Origin: Nostoc cf. commune SO-36
GTDB lineage: Bacteria > Cyanobacteriota > Cyanobacteriia > Cyanobacteriales > Nostocaceae
Assembly: GCF_023734775.1 (NCBI RefSeq)
Contig: NZ_AP025732.1
Coordinates: 1,178,001-1,242,000, forward strand
Direction: 5' to 3'
DNA: 64,000 nucleotides
Below, piece by piece: positions 46,421 to 54,392 of the stretch (positions within the stretch are counted from its first letter, which is position 1; every line of letters starts with the position of its first letter). The notes below the pieces were generated by a model. It made no database searches. It had not been told where the DNA came from and saw only the letters and a list, made by a program, of their open reading frames with translations. The position numbers were made by a program, and so were the translations under genes.

Positions 46421-47041
46421 TCAAGCTTCAGATGAAAGGATGCCTACTAGTACTCGTACCAAATCTTCTAAACCTTCAGGAACACGATAAAGTTTAATGT
46501 CTTCTGTAATTAGTTTCTGTTGTCTATTGAGTATACCAAATTTCCAGTCATCTCCATTAGTAACTGCGCCAAATAAAATTGATGATTGTTCATCTAGAGT
46601 CTGCTCCAGAGCTATTAATTCTACTGCTAACTGTGTAAACCCTCTTCTAATATCTGATTGTTTGGCTTCAATCACCAATAGAGAGTTAGATTTATGTAAA
46701 TAATAATCTAAAGTCCCTTTGAGCTTTTCATCCACATTAATTGGATACTCACTATATAATTGAGCTTTTGTCTGATCGCAAATTTCAGCAAGAATAGGAG
46801 CAATCATAAATTCTCTGATTGATATCTCAGCCGTTGGGTTAAAAAGCTTTATATTACGCTGCAAGTAATTTTGCAAAAATTCTAAATAGCTAATATCACC
46901 AAAGTATCTTGGTAATTCTAGCTCTGTGCGATCGTAGCTGTACTCAAACTCAGCTACTACATCTATTGTTGGGTTAGGTAACAAAAAATATTGACTAAAA
47001 GTGTAACTTTGCTCAGGTTTTAAAATTCTATATTTGCTCAT
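46421..47041 (-). CDS. Orphan PD-(D/E)XK nuclease-like protein
   Basis: A 206-residue protein. The middle carries a PD-(D/E)XK-like core: LKGTLDYYLHKSNSLLVIEA then KQSD (motif D...EAK), with an upstream FMIAPILAEICDQTKAQL helix. The N-terminus has FGDISYLEFLQNYLQRNIKL. It resembles the N-terminal endonuclease segment of HsdR-type restriction subunits, but there is no helicase and no modification gene nearby. Stand-alone versions are widespread in cyanobacteria and uncharacterised. ATG start, intact frame. Confidence 0.75.
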   Translation of the reverse strand: MSKYRILKPEQSYTFSQYFLLPNPTIDVVAEFEYSYDRTELELPRYFGDISYLEFLQNYLQRNIKLFNPTAEISIREFMIAPILAEICDQTKAQLYSEYPINVDEKLKGTLDYYLHKSNSLLVIEAKQSDIRRGFTQLAVELIALEQTLDEQSSILFGAVTNGDDWKFGILNRQQKLITEDIKLYRVPEGLEDLVRVLVGILSSEA

Positions 47042-47194
47042 TATTTCTATCGAGAATCAATTACACCGGAGATATTACGAATTACAATTAGGAATTAATA
47101 ATTGATCTGATTATCTCAATAATTTGCTAAACTCCAACTTTAGGGATAGCAAATTAAGAACAATTTGAGCAGGGAATTGAGAGGGGGTTGCAGA

Positions 47195-48427
47195 GTGGCT
47201 GATGATGAACGCATAGTCAATGCACAACAGATAAATCCAAAAGATTTTTCATGGGGATTATGGCCTGTTGTGCCACTCTACCCTTATGGCAGGCGGCAGA
47301 CAATCCGCAAAGAAATAGTAAAGGACACAATTTGGAATTTTGACCAAATTCAGGGCATTTTCTACGTTGTTGTGCCGATTCGCATGACTGTTGTTAAGCT
47401 CGAAGCTGGGGGTCTTCTCATCTATGCGCCTGTTGCACCAACCCCAGAATGTATCCGGCTTGTGAATGAGTTGGTGGCGGAACACGGTAACGTTAAGTAC
47501 ATTATCCTGCCAACTATCTCCGGCATAGAACATAAGGTATTCGTCGGCCCCTTCGCCAGATATTTTCCGACTGCACAGGTGTTTGTGGCTCCCCATCAGT
47601 GGAGTTTCCCGCTAAATCTCCCCCTTAGCTGGCTTGGTTTACCACCGAAACGAACTCAAGTACTTCCAGAAGATAGTAGCAAAACACCCTTTGCTGACGA
47701 GTTCGATTATGCAATGCTAGGCCCTATCGAGCTTGGCCCTGGTCGGTTTGCAGAAGTTGCTTTTTTTCATAAGCGATCGCATACTCTTTTAGTAACAGAT
47801 TCTGTACTTTCTATCTCAGAAGATCCACCTGCGATCGCACTTTTAGATCCATATCCCTTACTATTCCATGCCAAGGATGATGCTACTGATATTGTTGCAG
47901 ACATTCAGGCAAATCGCCGTAAGGGATGGGGGCGCATCTCGTTGTTTGCTTTGTACTTTCAACCAAAGGCACTAAATATCCGCCAATGGAGTCAGGTGTT
48001 CCAAGATGCCTTGAAAGCTCCAGAACGCTCAAGGAAAGCTTATTTTGGATTGTACCCTTTTAAATGGCATCCAGATTGGCAGCGATCGTTTGATGCTTTG
48101 CGAGGTGATGGGCGTTTGTTTGTCGCGCCAATTTTACAGACGCTGATTCTCAACCGCGCACCGAAAGAAACGATTGACTGGGCTGATAAAGTTGCAAGTT
48201 GGGACTTCGAGTGGATTATTCCTTGTCACTTTGATTCACCGATTAAAGCCAAGCCGCATCAGTTTCGCCAAGCTTTCTCTTTTTTAGAAAAGCAGCCTGC
48301 TGTCAGTGCGGGTTTGTTCAGCAGTAGGAGCTATCCTTTGCCAGAGGAGGATTTTAAACTACTTAAAGAAATCGATGCAGGTTTAAATAAGTTTGGGATT
48401 GTGCCAGCAGCAAAGGAGAAAGTGTAG
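47195..48427 (+). CDS. DUF4336 protein (MBL-fold relative)
   Basis: A 410-residue protein from GTG 47195 (MADDERIVNAQQINPKDFSW); the frame is open 30 bp further upstream. DUF4336 covers most of the chain: FDQIQGIFYVVVPIRMTVVK, GGLLIYAPVAPTPECIRLV, YIILPTISGIEHKVFVGPFA, AEVAFFHKRSHTLLVTDSVL and FEWIIPCHFDSPIKAKP. Layout recalls metallo-beta-lactamase folds but the HxHxDH motif is absent (GIEHKVF instead). No TM segment or signal peptide. Function unknown. Convergent with the amine oxidase. Confidence 0.85.
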   Translation: MADDERIVNAQQINPKDFSWGLWPVVPLYPYGRRQTIRKEIVKDTIWNFDQIQGIFYVVVPIRMTVVKLEAGGLLIYAPVAPTPECIRLVNELVAEHGNVKYIILPTISGIEHKVFVGPFARYFPTAQVFVAPHQWSFPLNLPLSWLGLPPKRTQVLPEDSSKTPFADEFDYAMLGPIELGPGRFAEVAFFHKRSHTLLVTDSVLSISEDPPAIALLDPYPLLFHAKDDATDIVADIQANRRKGWGRISLFALYFQPKALNIRQWSQVFQDALKAPERSRKAYFGLYPFKWHPDWQRSFDALRGDGRLFVAPILQTLILNRAPKETIDWADKVASWDFEWIIPCHFDSPIKAKPHQFRQAFSFLEKQPAVSAGLFSSRSYPLPEEDFKLLKEIDAGLNKFGIVPAAKEKV

Positions 48428-48484
48428 GGCGTGAGTTTGTTTTTCGGCTCAAACCCAGTTGTGGTAATAATGATGGCTATATAA

Positions 48485-49708
48485 TCACTTTTTCATCAAA
48501 GGAACGGTAGAGCCAGCAAAGTGAATTTCTTTAGCAGCGTTAAGTCCAGATTCTAATGCTCCTTGAAGCCAGCCCCTGGTCTTAGAAGTATGCTCTCCAG
48601 CGAAATAAATCTTTCCTTCTGACTTCCCTAATTCTGAAATAGTTTTTTCTCCTGTTCATCTGTTGGATAGGCCCAGCCTCCTTTTGACCAAGATATCTTT
48701 TGTCCATGAATAAAAGTGCGATCGCACAGAGTAATTACTTACCCCAGGCAAAAACTTTTCCCAATGCTGGAGTAATTTTTTCTGTTGAGCTTCGCCCTCA
48801 AAAGCATCCATCTCAAGAGCTTTTTCTCCTTTAAGATAAGCATGAAGAATACCTGTCTTTTCAGGTTTATCCCAAGTAGTATGCCACAGTTCTTCATCCT
48901 TGAAAAATCCCCAGCCATTTAAGTTATCTTTTTCCCAGAAGCGATTAGGAAATTTAACAAAGCCACGGGTTGCTGCTCGATAGTTATATCCTCCTGCCGC
49001 AGCCTGTTTTTTTGCTGGAGATAGCTCAGGTGAAAAAGTAATTTGATTTAAAACAGTTAACGGGACAGTACACAACACACAATCAGCAAGATATCGTTGC
49101 CCTGATAAGCACGATACTTCAACACCATTAGATGTTTGTACAATCCCAGCAACAGGCTCATCAAGTTTAATTTTTCTAGTCAATGCTTGGGCAAATGCTT
49201 GGGGAAGTAGATCAAATCCATCCGTCAGTTTTTGAATCTCTTGGGCACGCATTTGTGGTTGATTTTGAAATAGTTCTTTCGCTGCGACTAATAAAGGTTT
49301 TCCGTCTTTCATCGTCAGATATTTCCCATCTGTCGGCGCAAACTGTGAAAGTCTTAAACCAAAATGTTTGATGTAACCAAGGGTTAAATGATGATTGGGT
49401 GGGATTCTGGCCGCTCCAAGTTCTACTAAATCCTCTCCTTGGAAGGCTCCTCGCAGGGTTAACACTCTACCACCGACACGTTTCCTTGCTTCTAAAACGG
49501 TGACATCATGACCAACTGCCGTTAATTCATACGCTGCCACTAAACCGGCAATCCCTGCACCGACAATAAGCACCTTTTGACGCGGTAATCCTTTGGGCAA
49601 AGCGCCGGGGGAAGGTGGTTTTTGGGCTTGTACTTGATCGTAGGTGATAGTTGCGGCGATCGCGAGAGTACTCCGCAATAAAAACTGACGGCGATTTAGG
49701 TTGAACAT
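48485..49708 (-). CDS. Tat-exported flavin amine oxidase (3' frame breaks)
   Basis: FAD-dependent amine oxidase/L-amino-acid oxidase type, about 405 residues when joined. A twin-arginine signal is present (NRRQFLLRSTLAIAATIT). The dinucleotide-binding motif is VLIVGAGIAGLVAAYELTAV, with ARKRVGGRV next and substrate-domain parts VCTVPLTVLNQ-like LCTVPLTVLNQITF. Breaks near 48691-48698 and in the T run 48643-48648 shift the end; the flavin-binding C-terminus is found in the other frame (KIYFAGEHTSKTRGWLQGAL, ESGLNAAKEI) ending at 48485. Likely periplasmic, oxidising amines or amino acids; substrate not readable. Confidence 0.88.
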
Positions 49709-49856
49709 GGATGCGGAACTAGTGATTGGGGAAGGATAGCAATTTAGGGTATTCTTAATTTCTTGGCTAAATAAAGCTACAAGTGTACAGAATAGGATTC
49801 CAGATTGAATATAGCAGTGTGAGTAGATTTACGATAGTAATTCGTTTAAGCAAGTC

Positions 49857-51190
49857 TTAACGTTTAATTCCCTTAAACCTTTCTTGCGCCGCCTGAAATG
49901 CTTCTTGCATCACCAATTGAATTTTCTGGGGATCGGGTTTCTTACCTCCCATTAAATCACCAAAGTAAACGCAAGCTGCTTCCCCTAACGCCCAGGTGTA
50001 GGCGGCTGCCCAAGATGCTGCGATCGCACTACCAAAACCTGGTATAAATTTAATTAACTCTCGTGCAATTGCCTGTGCTAAAAAACCACCTGCGATCGCA
50101 CTCACAACTCCTCCCGCCTGTGATGGTGTAATTGTCTGCCCATATAATTTACCCAACAGACCCACCATTGATACTTGCAAGGCAGTGAGTACTGGCATTG
50201 TGGCAAATGGCAGAGGTACAGCCGCAAGAGTGGCAGACATAATCGAAAATGGCAAAATATAACGGCGTGCAGCATCTCGATAAAGATTACCAAGTTGCTT
50301 CCCTGCTTCTTCTTGATCTAATAGTTGATAAATCGCCTGTGCTTCTGCTTCTGGGAGTAGTTCTGCTAAAGAATCTCGCAATGCTTCTAAGCCATAAAAT
50401 ACCGGATTATAGCCATCTTCTTCTAGGGTAAAGTCAATGAGTACAGAGCGGTCAGTTATTTCTGCAAAGGCTTGCTGCATTGCGACAAATGCGCGGTTGA
50501 TTTCTTGATAATCTGGTGGATAGGCAGAATGATCGACGGTATCGGTAGGATAAACCTCGTGCAAGCAAGTAACTACCAGCAAACAGGGAATATTTGGATA
50601 CTGCTGGCGCAACTGTTGAGCAATTTGTCGTAGCGTGTCAGTTGCAAAATCATTAATTTTGACGGTGAGAAGCAAGATTCTAGCGGAACGAGTTTCCTTT
50701 TTTAAATCGCCAACTAACTCTTGAATGATTAATTGAGTATCTTGTTTAACATCACCCAACCCTACCGTATCAGTAAAAATCAGTAACGGCAGGTCATTGG
50801 AAGGATAGGCATAGCGCTGGGTATGTTGCGTGTGAGGACGAAATCCCTGACCGACAATTTCGGCAGAAACTCCCGTCAATCCCCGGACAATTGAACTTTT
50901 TCCAGCTTGGGGTTACCAATCAGCAGCGCTTCAGTGGTTGGCAGTTCGGCTCGAATTTTCTCTAAAATCTCGGCAACCTGAGTTTCGCTCACACTAAACC
51001 ATCCAACAAGCGTCTGTGCCACTTGTTCTACGGGTAAGAGTTGCGCTAGATGTGTTGTTGCTTTGTTCCAGACACCGCCAATGCGGTTTGTCCACGAATC
51101 ATCGACCGATTTGGTAGTTGCCCCATCAGTCGGTTCAGTCAATTGCTGAGAATCAGTTGACGGTGAGTCAGCATCACGTTGCTCAGTCAT
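49857..51190 (-). CDS. Dynamin-like/Era-type GTPase with DUF697 (P-loop frameshift)
   Basis: A GTPase of about 440 residues when joined. The N-terminal 100 residues are disordered then helical (QLLPVEQVAQTLVGWFSVSE). The G1 loop falls exactly at a frame break: LLIGN then, in the other frame, a lost base in the G4/C4 run at 50909-50912 restores GNPQAGKSSIVRGLTGVSAE. G3 is FTDTVGLGD, G4-like VVTCLHE. The C-terminal half is a DUF697-type hydrophobic region (LPFSIMSATLAAVPLPFATM, GFLAQAIARELIKFIPGFGS, AAYTWALGEAACVYFG) that suggests membrane association. Cellular role unknown. Confidence 0.85.
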
Positions 51191-51358
51191 TTCTATCTAA
51201 ACGTAGAAGACCCTTTTACTCATCTTATAGCGATTCTCAAAGGGATAACTAGTACCGTTAGTATTGTTATCAACCTGGAGAATTGCCTTTTGAGGTAGCG
51301 GTGTCTCACACTCCTAGACGAATCGTCGTAGAAAAATGTAGCACAGGTAATTATTGCA

Positions 51359-51572
51359 TCGACTAGTAATGCTATTGCATTGACTTGCAATGCCAGTGTA
51401 TCGACTTGCAATGCCATTGCATCAACTTGCAATGCCATTGCATCAACTTGCAATGCTATTGCATCAACTTGCAATGCCATTGCATCGACTTGCAATGCCA
51501 TTGCATCGACTTGCAATGCTATTGCATCGACTTGCAATGCTATTGCATCAACTTGCAATGCTATTGTTTCAG
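51359..51572. repeat. 21-bp tandem repeat array (unit TTGCATCGACTTGCAATGCCA)
   Basis: About ten units of GCATC(G/A)ACTTGCAATGC(C/T)ATT. Each unit contains the near-palindrome TTGCAATGCnATTGCA. The array is open in three frames on the plus strand and one on the minus strand, creating spurious cysteine-rich or LAMPLH-type ORFs. The rest of 51573-51878 shows no gene; the leader of the RTX gene lies there. Confidence 0.9.
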
Positions 51573-51878
51573 CAATGCTTGTGGTAAATCCTTACCTGGG
51601 CTAGTGAAGAATTACATCAAGGGGTCTGAAACTAATTATTTTTGTGAATCCACACGCTGATAAATTTGTACAGTGCTTAAGATTTAGATAGTCTTCAATA
51701 GTTGAATAAGTGATGTTTGCAAGCCAATTAAAAGGGAAATTGGTGACTCAAAAGAGTGAATAAACTATGCCGAAAGCTGCAACTATCGGCAAATTATTTG
51801 TTTGTGTCCTTAAACAGCACTAACCCGATTATTGACAACTGAAGTTACTCCAAAAATCGATTCAGGTAAGAAAAAGTT

Positions 51879-54122
51879 ATGGCAAATATCATTGGAACCG
51901 AAGGTAACGATACCTTACAAGGCATTACCGATTACGAGTTAGACACCCTAACTGGTGGAGGGGGCAAGGATATATTTGTTTACAACGTTAACAACGGAAC
52001 TGAACAGCCAGACATAATCACTGATTTTGGTGGCATCGGTAAAGGCACAAATCCCTCAGCAACAGTCATTGCTGAAGTCGATACCATCAAATTTGTTGGT
52101 GGTGGGTTGACTGCACAAAATCTGGTACTCACCCAGAATGGCACAAACTTGGAAATCGGCTTTGAAGGGATAGGAGGTTATAAAGTTGGATCTCGTCAAT
52201 TTCAAAAGATAACTAAAGTCATCCTGCAAAACTTTGCTTTGGAAAATCTAGATAACCTCACCAAATCTACTGGAGCCACTCTAAACTCAGGCAATATTCT
52301 ATTTAATGGGCAAAGCAGTATTCAAGACAGCTTTGATGTCTTCAATGCTAACTCCACTCAAAGCAGTGTCTTTAGAAAAAACACAGTCACCTTCCTCAAC
52401 GACCTGGACAACAATGTTAACGGTTTTGACAACTCAGATGATGTTATCAACGGTCAAGGAGGTGACGACATCATCAACGGCTTAAGTGGTAACGACTTGC
52501 TGCGGGGTGGTACTGGCAACGATACTCTCATTGGTGGTGTGGGCGATGATACTCTTGTTGCTGGTACGAGGAGTGACTTCAATGTTAACAATTCAGAAGG
52601 GGATGACCTGCTCGATGGAGGCGATGGTAATGATACTCTCTTCGCCTCTGGCTACCAGTACTACCCTCTATTGTACTTAGAAGGCTACGACTTCCGGTCT
52701 AAAGGGAATAACACTCTCAACGGTGGTGCTGGTGATGATACCTTGAGTGCTAGCGGTTCAACAGGCGATAGCCTGCTTATTGGTGGCGATGGCAACGATT
52801 CCCTAAACATCTCTGGTTATTCCCAATTACTTTACCTCGAGGACGACTTCAACTCTGTATCGTCTGGCAATAACACTCTCAACGGTGGTGCTGGTGACGA
52901 TACCTTGAGTGCTAGCGGTTCAAAAGGCGATAATTTACTGTCTGGGGGCAATGGTAATGATTCTGTCTCCATCTCTGGCGGAGAAGATTATAGCTCTAAT
53001 GAAGACTTTTTCTCTTTCTCTGACTCTCGCTCATCTGGCAATAACACCCTCAACGGTGGTGCTGGTGATGATACCTTGAGTGCTAGTGGTTCAAAAGGCA
53101 ATAACCTGCTTTTTGGAGGGGATGGCAATGATTCTGTCTCCATCTCTGGCGATTTGAATACATATAATATCCGGTATTATGGTGGCTCTAACAACGAGTC
53201 TCGCTCTTTTGGCAATAACACGCTCAACGGTGGTGCTGGTAACGATAACTTGAGTGCTGGTGGTTCAACAGGCGATAACCTGCTGTCTGGTGGCGATGGC
53301 AATGATACTCTCTCCGTCTCTGGCTACTACAGCCAACAGATAAGAGACGGAAACGAGGATTTTTACCAGCTTCCCAGTGACTCTAATTCCACAAACAACT
53401 CTCGCTCTTCTGGCAATAACACGCTCAATGGTGGCGCTGGCGATGATAACTTGAGCGCTATTGGTTCAACAGGCGATAATTTACTCTCTGGTGGTGATGG
53501 CAATGATTCTCTTTCCATCTCTGGCTATGATGATTCTAGCTCCTACTCTGAGTATGCCAACGACCAGCTCATCGACACCTACTACAACGAGTACAACTCT
53601 CGCTCTTTTGGCAATAACACGCTCAACGGTGGTGCTGGTAACGATTCTTTGAATGTTGACTCTTCATTAGGCGATAATCTACTCGACGGTGGTGATGGCA
53701 ATGATACCCTCACAGCGTCTGGGGCTTCTGGTAATAACATTCTCAAAGGTGGCAGTGGCGATGATATCCTCACAGGTGGCAAAGGTAATGATAGCCTTTA
53801 TGGAGGAAGTGGTAGTGATACCTTTGTTTTCAGTAGTTTCAATGAAGGACTTGATACTATTTATGGCTTCAAAACCACTAATGAAGTAATTCAGGTGTCG
53901 TCTGCTGGTTTTGGCGGCGGTTTCTCAGCAGGTGTACTCTTAGCCAATCAATTTACACTTGGAACATCTGCAACCACTAGCACTGAAAGATTTATTTACA
54001 ACTCCACTACAGGTGCATTGTTCTTTGACCAGGATGGTAGTGCAAGTGCATTTACTCAGGTACAATTTGGTTTAGTTACTGCTGGCTTGTCATTAAACAA
54101 CAGCAATTTTGTTGTTGTTTAA
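51879..54122 (+). CDS. RTX (hemolysin-type calcium-binding repeat) secreted protein
   Basis: A 747-residue extracellular protein with many glycine/aspartate-rich nonapeptide repeats (GGAGDDTLSASGSTGDNLLS, GGDGNDSVSISG). They bind calcium and fold into beta rolls outside the cell. There is no N-terminal signal (MANIIGTEGNDTLQGITDYE), as expected for type I secretion, and the end SGSDTFVFSSFNEGLDTIYG then LNNSNFVVV is a plausible C-terminal secretion signal. Seven blocks of about 150-190 bp, each starting GNNTLNGGAG, are very similar at DNA level. No ABC exporter or TolC-like gene is nearby. No enzymatic domain seen; an adhesive or surface role is inference. Confidence 0.87.
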   Translation: MANIIGTEGNDTLQGITDYELDTLTGGGGKDIFVYNVNNGTEQPDIITDFGGIGKGTNPSATVIAEVDTIKFVGGGLTAQNLVLTQNGTNLEIGFEGIGGYKVGSRQFQKITKVILQNFALENLDNLTKSTGATLNSGNILFNGQSSIQDSFDVFNANSTQSSVFRKNTVTFLNDLDNNVNGFDNSDDVINGQGGDDIINGLSGNDLLRGGTGNDTLIGGVGDDTLVAGTRSDFNVNNSEGDDLLDGGDGNDTLFASGYQYYPLLYLEGYDFRSKGNNTLNGGAGDDTLSASGSTGDSLLIGGDGNDSLNISGYSQLLYLEDDFNSVSSGNNTLNGGAGDDTLSASGSKGDNLLSGGNGNDSVSISGGEDYSSNEDFFSFSDSRSSGNNTLNGGAGDDTLSASGSKGNNLLFGGDGNDSVSISGDLNTYNIRYYGGSNNESRSFGNNTLNGGAGNDNLSAGGSTGDNLLSGGDGNDTLSVSGYYSQQIRDGNEDFYQLPSDSNSTNNSRSSGNNTLNGGAGDDNLSAIGSTGDNLLSGGDGNDSLSISGYDDSSSYSEYANDQLIDTYYNEYNSRSFGNNTLNGGAGNDSLNVDSSLGDNLLDGGDGNDTLTASGASGNNILKGGSGDDILTGGKGNDSLYGGSGSDTFVFSSFNEGLDTIYGFKTTNEVIQVSSAGFGGGFSAGVLLANQFTLGTSATTSTERFIYNSTTGALFFDQDGSASAFTQVQFGLVTAGLSLNNSNFVVV

Positions 54123-54130
54123 TGATAATA

Positions 54131-54304
54131 GGACTTACGCATTGACAGAAAAGCCGAAATGACAGGTATGCTTTTCAAAGCTTTTAGCTAAATTTTTCAA
54201 CTATCTTTTTGCGATCGCAACTAATAAAGGGTGGTTTGGAAAAGGCTGAAACGACCTATTTACGTTAATACACAAGATCATTCGTTTGTACAGTGCGTAA
54301 GTCC
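54131..54304. mobile_element. 174-bp MITE with GGACTTACGCA ends and TA flanks
   Basis: Terminal inverted repeats GGACTTACGCA (54131-54141) and TGCGTAAGTCC (54294-54304), followed inward by TTGACA / TGTAC on the two sides. TA lies directly outside both ends, as for IS630/Tc1-type elements. No ORF inside. It sits 8 bp after the RTX stop codon and may carry that gene's transcript end. Confidence 0.75.
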
Positions 54305-54392
54305 TAGATAATTAGGGTTCCATCCCTGGGTAGCACGCAAGATCATAAATTTTAAAAGTGCGAGGTGTGGTAAATGATGCAGGATTTTTTGA

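Noticed and set aside
51220..51660. Several small repeated frames (LQVDAMA, ASTCNAI, CINLQCH types)
   Set aside because: All are readings of one 21-bp array that has no stop in several frames; no start signal or domain supports them.
52486..53889. Extra frames on both strands within the RTX gene
   Set aside because: Arise from the repetitive glycine/aspartate codons of the RTX repeats.
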